Source: Pomphorhynchus laevis (lineage: Eukaryota; Acanthocephala; Palaeacanthocephala; Echinorhynchida; Pomphorhynchidae). From it: 64,000 nucleotides of DNA. The DNA lies in the NCBI GenBank assembly GCA_012934845.2, contig WNNJ02002038.1:104925-168924 (forward strand). The letters are read 5' to 3'. This document shows, in pieces, positions 31,665 to 42,600 of the stretch (its first letter is position 1; every line of letters starts with the position of its first letter). Under the pieces are notes generated by a model. That model did not search any database. It saw only the letters and a program-made list of their open reading frames with translations, and had not been told where the DNA came from. A program made the position numbers and the translations under genes.

Positions 31665-32470
31665 AATCATATTGTTTATTATCCATTCGTAAAAAAGTCC
31701 ACGTAGTGTTAATTTATTTTTAATAATATTTTGTTGATTTATACTTCTCCATTATAATAAAAAAAATCATTTTACTTGATTGAAAATAAGCAGACAAATA
31801 ATGTCGTATTAATACATAGTTTAAGTATTTCTGACAGAGGTTATATTATCGGGAAAACAAAGTATACAGGTCAATACTAACTTGTCAATGATAATCCTAC
31901 TCGTTTACTGCTCGATATTAAATCCATTAATTTATATATGGTAAATTTAACATTTTAATAATATTTTGTTGATTTATATGTTGTTAATGTTTAATGTCTT
32001 ATGAATGCTGTATCAAGAATATATAGTTTCAGTATTTCTGACAGAGGTTATATTACCGGGAAAACGAAGTCCAAAGGCCATTAATAACTTGTCAGTAGAA
32101 CAAATCAGATCAGATAACTGGGTCTATGTATTTTATACTATATATAAATAAAGATAAATAATAAATAATTAAATAAGATTTAATACATTTCATATTTATG
32201 TCAAGTTAAAATTTAAAATGGAATTTAACATTTTATTAAATTTAACATTTTAATAATATTTTTGTTGATTTTTACTTCTCCATTATAATAAATAGGATAA
32301 AAAAGAAAAAATCATCAAAATTGTTTGAAGATTAGCATAAAAATAATGTCGTAGTAATAATGCATAGTTTCAGTATTTCTGACAGAGGTTATATTACCGA
32401 AAAAAAATAAAGTATTTCCGATATTACCGGGAATACAAGTATTTCTGATCTACGGGCCTGATTTCATCTT
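31665..32470 (-). repeat. Naiad pLTR-derived repeats, truncated copies
   Basis: At least three partial copies of the block containing TTTCTGACAGAGGTTATATT and ACCGGGAAAACAAAGT recur (~31835, ~32035, ~32385). Each is preceded by AATAATGTCGTA-x-TAATA and interspersed with AACATTTTAATAATATTT tracts. The same block occurs in plus orientation near 61590, 61940 and 63190. None contains a complete pseudoknot. Confidence 0.7.
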
Positions 32471-33009
32471 TTATTATCTTATAAGATTGAGATAAGTTTA
32501 CGGTAAGTTTAATAAATTTGAGATAAAATAAGATATGATAACAATTTAACACTTTTTTCATAAAATAAGCTTTGCAGATAAAAACTACAAATTTAGTTTT
32601 GGAAATTAAACTTCCTGGTTACAGAACGATAAGTAAGATTTAGCTATTCATATTCTAAATATTTAAGTTATTTACTTAGTAGATATCAAAATACGATTTT
32701 ACTATAAAGTTAATAAAGTTAAATTCATGTCAATAAATACGAAACAATTGTATACATTAAACCTAGAAAATTAAGTTTTATGCTTGGCTTTGCAGATGAA
32801 AATTTCAATTGATTAAATATCTTTCCGACATCAAGTTGATAAATTATTAAAAATATGTATTTTTTGATGGTTAATTTATTATTCAGTGATAACTATCACC
32901 AGGTATAGACAATAACAAAAAAGTTGCCAATTGTAATTAAAATATATTTTTAGTTATTATTATATAATAAATACTAAACCCATAATCTTCTTCTATTTCA
33001 AATATAAAG

Positions 33010-33204
33010 TTATTACGGGAAGAAAGAAGCAGAAATTATCCTTTATTTGATAAAAATTATATATTTAGATGGCTCATGGTATCATCAGGATTATAAAAAA
33101 ATTCACGTGAAACATTTCTTTGTAATCCTGATGATAGCAAGAGCTATCAAAATATATAATTTTTATCAAATAAAGGATATTTTCTTCTTCGTTCCTGTAA
33201 TAAC
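33010..33204. mobile_element. Fold-back (MITE-like) element with core CATCAGGATTA
   Basis: Arms start GTTATTACGGGAA and end TTCCTGTAATAAC. They include TATCCTTTATTTGATAAAAA and its complement, then ATCATCAGGATTATAAA and TTTGTAATCCTGATGAT around a short centre. About 195 bp in total. The central CTATCATCAGGATTACAAA core also builds the hairpin at 53.87-53.95 kb. Confidence 0.82.
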
Positions 33205-33559
33205 TAGTTATTATTATAGATTACCATGGAGCAAACGCTCATATCTTAGCATCACATGAACTAATATAAAATATTAAAAAGAAAAAGATAGAAAGAAACT
33301 AAAGGTAAATCGTTAGTTCTGATGCACGGTGAATATAACATTTTCTCTTTGAAGGTTATTTCAATCCTTGACTTAATATTTACTTCATTGATATACCGAC
33401 ATTTTGAGTAACGACAAATTTTAAATTTTATTTTATAAAAATATTATAATTTTATAAAAATTTAGATATAAGCGTATAACTTTCAATTCTAAACAGAATA
33501 TTTAATTCTATAAACATAGTTTCTCTTAGAAACTCATTTCAATACTTAATTACTCGGTC

Positions 33560-34800
33560 TGACAAACAGTTAAGCTTTTTCAACCTACGGTGCAATGTTT
33601 GAATAGTAAATTCATACTTTCTAGTACGAGTTGCAGTCCGCAAGGGAAACAAAATTGATAGGGCTAATGGGATATTTCACTTCACGTCAAGTAGCAATAA
33701 GATTTTGCAGTAATCACTATAAGACAGATTTTATATGTAAACGCCATAAGCAATAATGATTAGGGAAGTACTCCAGAGCTGTAACGCATTCTGATAGTCG
33801 CCTCAAGATTCTATCTATCTGGAGTTCCTTTTCCTTAGATTGTGGATCCGACACTTCGGAGCGATAAATTAAAACACTTTCCTTTTATGTGTTAAACAAA
33901 TATGGAAAATTGACGATTGATAGTTTTAGGAAGCATCTCCTGATAACACCAAATGTTCTCATTGCCTCACAACAAATATCATCCATGTTCATTTTAGTTT
34001 TTAAATTATTCGAGACAAATATTTCCTGATATTTGAACTGATTAACTATAGTATTGCTGCGGATCCGATATATTAACGATGAACTAAATATTATATGCCC
34101 AAATGCATTTAGTGAACTTGGCTATACTAACTTTGTTTATTTAAATTTGCCCATTTTGATGGATCGTCCAAACTATTTAAAGGATAGAGCTATCTAGATC
34201 ATATCTTATCTCAGCCCATAACTTAATGTTATCCACGTATAGCAGCGAATATGACTTAATAATAACTGGAAGATCATGAATATAACAAATAACAATGGGC
34301 TGAAAATTAAACTTTAAGGAACACCCATTACAATAATCGTATAGTCAGATAATGGCCTACCTACCCAGACCGCCTATTTCATAGTAAACAGTAAAGCAGA
34401 AATCCAAACGATAATGTGTTGATCAAATTTGTAAGCGAAGTTTTTTGTTAGAGTATGGTGTGATCTACCGTGTCAAACGCCTTTGGCTAGATCAATAAAT
34501 AAAATGTTTTTTTTTATCGAAAAACCAGGTGTTACGAGCGATTATAATGTTCTTAGATTTTGATCTTGACGTGTGAAAACCCTGCTAAGTTGGATGTTAA
34601 GCTTCTAGCTATTTGACCATTTATTTGTCTGAAAATCAAATGTTTTAAAAATTTGCAGCAAAGGCGTGTCAAATTAATCGATCTGTAATTACATATTTAA
34701 ATACGATCACATTATTTGGAAACTGGGAAAATATGAATTTCTTATGATCGTTTGATATATCTTTAAATACAGAACAAGTATGTATTTAAAAATTTAAAGG
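33560..34800 (-). pseudogene. Old CR1/L2-like LINE RT fossil
   Basis: Minus-strand frames give SINLTRLCCKFLKHLI (cf. Y-R-P-I-S-L-T...K-L-L-E), then a degraded PKAFDTVDHTIL (motif A), GVP (motif B start) followed by LLF, and a WIT-x-L remnant where motif C should be. Nearly every frame is broken. Much older than the nested copy at 21.9-25.5 kb. Confidence 0.6.
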
Positions 34801-37030
34801 AATAGATGATATTACTAGCAATGTTTCGAAGTAAGATGGACGAGAGATTATCGTGTCTTGCAGACGAACATTATTTCGATTTGAATACTTCTTCGTTTAA
34901 CGAATATGCGTTTATTCAGGACACGACAAACATCGATATATGTTAATAAATCGTATTCAGCCTTTTGAGTACAATCGTTTGCTGGAATTGTACCTTGTCT
35001 TTAAATGACCATGGATTAAATAATTTCAATAGTGAACAAGCATTGTTTGACAATAAATATTACTTTGCTATGAGATCGTATATTTGCCCTTCGCTATATA
35101 ATATTTTCATGATGATGGGTGAATATTTAACACTCTAAAACTATTGCAATAAGCTGTTAGGGTTGTTTCAGTACATCAATAATGTGTTCGTAATATGGTC
35201 AAATGATGGAGCGTCAGCTTAATTTTTTTAATGTATCTAAAAGGTATAAATTTTAGAATTGAGTTCTTAATGCTATTATCTAATCTATATATTTTTACCG
35301 TATCTTGATTGTCGGTTTTCTACTAGTGAATTCTATTTGATTCTGATACGTTTATCCATGTAATATAGAATGACGGTGCACGGATATGCTGAGTAAACTA
35401 TGGTCCAGGATTTCTTACGAAATTCGGATTTTATATTAAATGGTGTTGCTTAATATACTGGAATTCGATTGACGACTTCAGTCACCATGTCGCTTCTAGA
35501 CGATCACTAAAGCATCGAAAACAATTTTGACTGCAGTTGATAAATCAATGGCTGATATGCAATATTTTAAAGTGCTGATACGTTTATATGTCAAATGTTC
35601 AGTAAATCTCAAAGAATTTCTCAGTTTGGAGAAATTCGGAATCATGTGCGACCCTTTACGTCAAAGGTTCTCAATGTCACGAGATTCCATTAAAGTCTGT
35701 GGATAAGTTATGACAATGTTAATGAGTATAATTAATAATTATTAACATCAACCTACCCGCTTGGCACTCATATATTTTGTTGGGTGTTTTATGAACATCG
35801 TGTCATCTAACAAGATAAGATGTTTATTTAATGAATTTTCCCGATTGATATTTTTTACCTGTCACAGGTATTTATCGTACATCTTAAAATATTCTGCTGT
35901 TTTAGTGTGACCAGATACTAAAGTATTGAGTCACCTAAATTGAATTTACCTACAATAAAATGCTACTGCTTTAGTAGCAGTTATTTTAAAATTACTGTCA
36001 AAACTTGCTATAAACGGTTTTAAAATGCTTGCAGTTGCAAAATTTGAGAAGTGTGAAATATGTTTTCCTTTTACGAACGCGTCTTCTAAGTATAATGAAA
36101 TCTGTTGTAATTCGGTAAATTCGTAATGTTCATGTTTTAATGATTTTTATCGAATTTAAATGTATAATTATTAAAAAATTCCATAAAAGTTTGAAAAATT
36201 TCAATTGTAGTTATATAATATGTCAATACAAATAGAATGACTGAAGCAATCATTACAATGTAAGGCTTAAAGTGAAGGTCGCTGTCTGTAAATTATTTTT
36301 GCATTTCTCATCGTAATTAATTATTCTTGTGCGATATTTGGCAAATTTAACAACCTGTACCCGTTCTGTTTTAATAATTGACTTTGTGTGTAATATAGCG
36401 CCTTTAAGATTAATATTTTAGCTGATATTATTTTAACATTCACCCCAAATTTTGCTAAATTTTCATTTTAACAACACTTTAAGATTTTAAAATTAATGAA
36501 ATTCTTGCCTATGCGCTAGATTAAATTGTTAACAATTACCTCAAAAATCGTAATTGAGTCATATAATTTTTGTATTTGTAGCTCTGATTAATAATATCTA
36601 GTTATAATTACGGGTGTGGGTTTGTGATAAGATTTATAAATTATTTGCAAGTTTTTTTCTAGAATGGGACAAGCTCTTGCTATTTCGTTCTTAATGTTTA
36701 CTTTTTAAATAACTTATAGATGGATTTTAAATGGTTTGCTAATACAGAATCTACATCGAATGTCATGCAATTTAGCAAGATTTTCTCCTTTAGTCATATG
36801 TAAGTATTCAGTTGCACCTTTTTAGTCAATAAAGTGTATTTGGTTTGTATTTTACCAAAACGATGAGTAATTGCCTATCATTTTTAAGGATAATTTTAAT
36901 TATATATTTAATTTCTTTAACTAAAAATGTAAAATTCTAAAAAATCCTTACAGCAGTATAGAGAAAAGTCTTTATAATCAAGGAAGCTACTTCTTAATAT
37001 TCGGGAAATTACAATCAGACATCTTACAAT
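34801..37030. other. AT-rich DNA, no gene recognised
   Basis: I see no splice-linked exons or strong motifs on either strand. Possibly further decayed LINE sequence just after 34.8 kb. Confidence 0.4.
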
Positions 37031-37033
37031 CAG

Positions 37034-37143
37034 CTCTAGATTATAGGGAGTATAGGTTTACCATTTATTCGTCATTATGCTATTCGGGGTTTATGAGCAA
37101 TGAAGCTTTATGAAAAAGTCATACAGTAACAAGCGAAACAATT
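37034..37143 (+). repeat. ~108-bp direct repeat, copy 1
   Basis: TAGGGAGTATAGGTTTACCA, ATTTATTCGTCATTAT and CATACAGTAACAAGCGAAAC recur in the same order at 37291-37398 with a handful of differences. Confidence 0.8.
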
Positions 37144-37290
37144 TTGAACGTTTTTTATAATTTATAACTTAATATAAATTACATTCCATGTGGTCCGATT
37201 TTAATTCATCGATGCGCTATGGATCCGATTGGATCCTACAAAATATGTTACCCTCTCTGTCGGACATGTACACCCTCAATGTCGGGCATG

Positions 37291-37398
37291 CTCTAGAGTG
37301 TAGGGAGTAGGTTTACTATTTATTCGTCATTATCCTATTCGGGGTATATTATTCATAAAGCTTTATGAAATATGTCATACAGTAACAAGCGAAACAAC
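37291..37398 (+). repeat. ~108-bp direct repeat, copy 2
   Basis: Second copy, ~257 bp downstream of the first. The spacer holds GGATCCGATTGGATCC and two CGGACATG/CGGGCATG phrases. Confidence 0.8.
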
Positions 37399-38467
37399 TC
37401 TTACAAACGAGACGAACAAATTGAGTTTTAAAACATGATACTTATACTAAAGAAAACGGGGCACGATTAGACGTCTTGTGGTCTGGACTGAGAAATTAAA
37501 TATTTGAGCGGACGTACCTATAAGTTAATCTTTCACAACACATGCTATCTTGTAAAAACCGTATTTCACAATCATTATTTGCACTTAACTAATCCTGTAA
37601 AAATGAATATCATAGTACTTTACTGGTTTTATGGGAAATAAAGGCTTTTAACTTATCACCTGGATTTACAAAAAAGGGTATGCCCACAATAACCAAAAAT
37701 ATTCCGATTAAGTAGTTTGAAAAGACGTTTAGAATTTTTAAAAGCACGCATAGCATCGACCTGTATCCAAAGTCCTCATTTCATAAAATATAAATAGATT
37801 GTTTCGCATTAATGGGATCCATATTCGGGTTACTATTTGTTAAATAATATGTAGTGGAATAAAATTATATATCTAATTATAATCTTATGAAAGATGTAAT
37901 TACCAGTCCTATGAAGAAAAACAAAATTCAGAACTTGTGATTACACTGCTTAGAAAGATTTGGCAACATTATAAAGTACCTTACTCGATTGAGTTTTCAT
38001 TTGAGAATGTATCTCAATAATATACTTCTTCGGTAATGTCTTCTCATTGTTGGTTTGTATCGTAAAGGCCATTTCCATAACTTTGCTTCTTTAAGTGTTT
38101 TGTAAATAATGACAGGGGTGACTGTTGAACCCTGTTTTATAAGTGCATCCTATTATGTAGCCACTATCAATTTAGCAATGATGTGTATTTTAATGCAGTT
38201 GTTAAAATCATGGTTCAGAAATTATGATCACCTTTTTATTTAAACTTCTATAAATTTGAATGTATTACACATAACAAAGTTTTAAAACTACATTTTAACT
38301 GGCTGATTAAACTGGTTGTTATTATAATAAATTTATGTAAACGTTAAATAATATATTAAATTAAATCACGACTTAAAACGATACTAATGATAGCTTGAAA
38401 TTAGAAACATTGTATCTGTATCTATTCTGTACATGTTAAAATTGGTGTTACCTTGTTACTAATAGCG

Positions 38468-38495
38468 GATTGGGCGAGTTTTAAATCGCCCAATC
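38468..38495. repeat. Perfect 10-bp stem hairpin, possible centre of a degraded fold-back element
   Basis: GATTGGGCGA, loop TTTTAAA-like, TCGCCCAATC. Flanks ACATTGTATC (38.41 kb) and GATACGATGT (38.53 kb) are weak complements, suggesting a ~140-bp fold-back unit. Confidence 0.5.
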
Positions 38496-38759
38496 TTCTT
38501 TGCAGTACATATTTAAAATGTACAGATGTGATTGATACGATGTTCTCACCTTTACTTGACAAGTATAGGAATTTTGAGCTTTAGAGTCAATGATTTACAA
38601 AATTTCCAATATCTTCAATTTAAGGGCAATAAGGTTTTGTTTAAATAAATGATTCATTATTACGATAATTTACCTTTTAATTTTATTATTAATAGTTCAT
38701 TAATATTTTCCAAAAATTAAAGTATTCTGGAATTATCATAATATAGTAAATGTATATTT

Positions 38760-38990
38760 AACAGCTGATGTTGAGGAAATATCCCATACACAGGGTTTGG
38801 GCTACTTTGAAGGGAAATTCGTTCCTTTTGAACAACTCGAGGCTACAACTCAACGCGGTTCAATTTGACATAACTTTTATTGGCCTCACGTTACAAGCAA
38901 CTGACCAATACATGACAGATGATATAATGACTGGGAAAATTAAGGAAATAATGAAATTGGAAACCAACAATCATGTAGTAGAATAGCACA
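38760..38990 (+). other. Possible unidentified coding exon
   Basis: A 72-codon frame (38768-38986, starts MLRKYPIHRVWATLKG) is open. A second frame over the same DNA, entered after TTTAACAG at ~38763, reads DVEEISHTQGLGYFEGKFVP and ends at a TGA near 38871. The latter looks more like a real terminal exon behind a 3' splice site, but I cannot name the protein and see no preceding exon. It lies ~220 bp downstream of the Sec61 beta stop, on the opposite strand. Confidence 0.3.
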
Positions 38991-39206
38991 TTTTACTGAA
39001 AATCGTTTTTATAAAGAAAATTTTAACTTTGACAAAACACCTTTATTTTACTATTTATTTTAAATAGTAAAAATTGATTTGTAATCTCTCGGAATTTTCG
39101 ATTGCAGCTATTCTTTATCGTCAGTTTTACACGATCTACAAATATACAAATAATCGCAGTCGATAGAATAAAAGATATTATTTGACATGAATATATTGGA
39201 ATTTGT

Positions 39207-39476
39207 CTACGATCTCATAAGCTTCTCCCATATGTGTAATACGAAAACACAAGCTTTGAACGAAAGACTGAAAACAAGTACTGGTAGGGGACCAATCTTA
39301 ATTCCCGGACTGTCTTCTGTATAGAATCTCCACATACCTCCACCTCCCATTCTTGAATTTGCACTAGCAGTACTCCTTTGATTAGCACCTGCAGTTCGAC
39401 GTTGTCTAAGAGTTGATGTTCTTCCTTTAGGTTCCCTATCTGCACCACCAGACGAACTTGCAGCAGCTGGTGACAT
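39207..39476 (-). CDS. SEC61B: Sec61 beta, small subunit of the ER protein-conducting channel
   Basis: An 89-residue tail-anchored protein of the Sec61 translocon. The N-terminal half is Ser/Ala/Gly/Arg-rich ([18 protein letters not shown]). Then comes the family signature [20 protein letters not shown], running straight into a single C-terminal membrane segment ([20 protein letters not shown]) and a short WEKLMRS tail. Metazoan homologues are ~96 residues and end HIWGKYTRS, so the length fits. The coding region has no intron. ATTTTCAG sits directly before the ATG on the minus strand, a good 3' splice site, so a 5' untranslated exon probably lies upstream, or a few extra N-terminal residues do. 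Bax inhibitor-1 diverges on the other strand. Confidence 0.93.
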   Translation of the reverse strand: MSPAAASSSGGADREPKGRTSTLRQRRTAGANQRSTASANSRMGGGGMWRFYTEDSPGIKIGPLPVLVFSLSFKACVFVLHIWEKLMRS

Positions 39477-39601
39477 CTGAAAATATTACCGGGCGGTTTT
39501 AATTTTATTAATGTCTATAGAAATTCATTCAATTTTGTTAAATTAAAAATTGTTTAATATTTCTAATTTTTAAAGATTATATCACGAAGACGAGCACAGC
39601 A
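39477..39601. promoter_or_regulatory. Shared upstream region of Sec61 beta and Bax inhibitor-1
   Basis: Divergent genes with starts ~125 bp apart if the proposed first exon of Bax inhibitor-1 is right (about 510 bp otherwise). No TATA box stands out. Both products are ER-membrane proteins, so a bidirectional promoter is an attractive inference from arrangement alone. Confidence 0.4.
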
Positions 39602-42600
39602 ATGGGAAAAATACCATATGCGTAAAATGCGAGAGTTGTTCCCTAAAGATACGAATACTTTTTTAGTATACTAATAAAATTAAAATTAAACTTGTTTAAT
39701 TCTGAATTACTACTTTTTGTCTTTATTAATTATCGACATATGCTTTGCTATATTCATTATCACAACTTTTACTTTATTTTTCAATTATCTTTAAATTCGG
39801 CAATTTGCAATAACATCGTTTCGTTTCAGTAAAATGATTATTCACAGTAAAACTTGAAATGACTAATGAATATGTACTTGATACATGTTATTCTTTTAAT
39901 TGATTTATATATTAATTTAATAAATTTAATTTATCAAATAAACAACTCGTATTTATAATTACTACAACTGAAAACCGATCTTTAGAGATCGGCCAGTTAT
40001 AACTCACTTGAAGAACGTATATGTAAGTCTTTTATTATCCAGCATATTTGCATGCCTAGGCTGCGCACTTGTACTTCTCGGCTACATTCAGGTTTGTTTT
40101 AAAAATGCAAGAAAACTGAACTAACTTTTTTTATATTCAGGTATCCATCATTAGTGTCCTTGGAACATTTGCCTGTATATGGTACATAATATTTACCAGC
40201 AATAATCATTTATACCGGCAGAACATACGCTTGTTCTCACTGTTTCTACTTGGATTTTGTTCAGGCATCAATATTGGGCCGATTCTGCAGAATGCTATTA
40301 GCATCGACGCCAGGTAGTATTATATCCACGTGTTTGTTCATCTATTACTTAATTTGTATAAAAATCTTTCGTTTACGGCTAACAACGCGTAAATTGTCCT
40401 TACGTTTCGATAACTATTGTTTTATTATAATATTTTTCTATGAAGAATAATCGTTTTTTTTCCAACAATTTATTAGATTATTCTCAGTATAATATTGAGA
40501 ATTGTAATGTTATAATATTACAATATAAAACACTATTATCAATATAAATTGGAAGACTGATCAGATGCATTTACTCTGCTTTATAGTACTCCATTAGATC
40601 TAGATTTTAGTACAAAATACAATTTATATTTTTTAAATTTGATTTTTATTATACATATTTGACATTAAAATTATTTAATTGTTTTCTTATGTTGTTATAT
40701 TTTAGTAAATTTTTAGGAACGAGGAAAGTAAGTAATTTTTAGTAAGTTTAATTTAAAACATGCTTTACAATATTTCGATAACTTCGGCTATCAACCTCAG
40801 AAAATCAGTTTATCTGTACATAGAGTATATAAAAACAAACTGTAAAAATCAAAACAAAAAGATTGATAAAGTTTTTATTTAACTTATATTTGGTCTTTTA
40901 TTATTCTCGCATCTACTATTATTTAAAAAACATTTATTTGTTTCTCTGGTTTTTTAGTTTTCTATCTTTTTGCTATTTTTCCGTAACACATGTTTTTCGA
41001 GCGTTAATGGCAAACTTGTGGCATACTTGTGGCATACAGTATATAATATATCTGTATAAATGAATTATACTTTTGATTTTCTTAGGATTATAATAAGGTA
41101 AATAATTTTTGGAATTTAACAGTTTTACTTAATCTTTTAAAATACATGCAAAATGTATATATATTTTTAGTAATGATTCGTGTTATTCAATTTTATGCAT
41201 AAAATGCATGCATCTTCATTAAATTTTGATCTGCAGTTATATATAAAGGTCAATTTTCTATTGACAATTTATTCGAGAATAATATTTTTTGTTCATAACT
41301 TTTTTACTTTATATTATTTTAATTTAAAACATTAAATTTAATAGTCAAAATTTGATATTTAAGTTAAATTTTTATTTAATTCTTTAAATTTAATTAAATT
41401 CAATTTATTTAATCAAGATTTTAATTGTATATTTTAATATTAAAATTTTTAATCAGACCCTACAAAGCAGACGAAGGATTGATTAAATATTCTACACAAC
41501 TTCGAATAGGATATATTTAAGTATAAACATTTAAGATGAAAGTTTAAATCAAAATTGAATAAAACATTATTTTTATTTTATTGTTAATTTGATTTATAAT
41601 TGATGTATAAGCACGTTTTATTATTGCTTGAAATGACATTTCAGTTATACCCGTTCAAGTCACAACTTATAAGCATAAACTGCAAGTGGATAGATGCAGT
41701 ATTAGTCACATAAAGTATACGTCACATAAATACAAGTGTTTAGGTAAATACAAGAGATTAGGTGTTTAGGTAGATTATTATTTGTCCCGAAGGACCTGAT
41801 TTTTAAGACATTTGATCCACATATCTGTTTTAACACTTTAGATGCAAACTTTAATTATAGTTGACCAATTTTGACATGTTAAACTTAACAATCACAAAAT
41901 TCTGTTAATGTATATAAATTGGCATTACCCCACAATCCTAATTTAGGTTAAACTTTCTCTAGTTGTTGTAATTATATAGCGGCAACGCTAACTTTATTGC
42001 TTTTATATTTTTTATTCAAAATTATAATGAATTTACTATTAGTCTAGCAAACACTTACATGATGAACTTTATTGTTTTGAAATAAACATTTACTCAATCC
42101 CAAATTTTATCAATATATTATACACTTTATTATCTAGCCTTGTATTGACGGCATTGTTGACAAGTTCAGCGATATTCCTGAGTTTTACACTAGCTGCATT
42201 ACATGCAAATGATCGTCGCTACCTAATGCTTGAAGGTAATCTATTTGTCTCTAGTTATTCGAATTTTTTCGATTTTTGATGAATTTGCTTTACGATTTGA
42301 TCACAACTTAATTACATATTTTTTAACGTTAAATTACTAATACTATAATTATTTAAATGCTAGAATTATTTGTACAGATTGCATTTTGATATTCTTGAAA
42401 CGATTTGTTTTGACAGCTGTCTGAGAGATGTTCAAATAATATGTCACTATCAATATGAAGTTTCAATCATATGTTATAATGTACAAATTGCAGTTTAAAA
42501 CGATTTGTTTCGACAGCTGCCGGATGGTACTAATGCCAACTAATGTCATTAAGTGCCCTTATAAATAATATGTTCAAATCAATATGAAGTTTCAATCATA

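Noticed and set aside
31394-31686. Paired plus and minus frames at 31.4-31.7 kb
   Set aside because: Both arise from the palindromic arms of the fold-back element and mirror each other.
33047-33259. 70-codon plus frame at 33.0-33.3 kb
   Set aside because: Read through a fold-back element; no protein resemblance.
39215-39448. 77-codon minus frame overlapping Sec61 beta
   Set aside because: Same strand but different phase; the Sec61 beta frame carries the signature motif.
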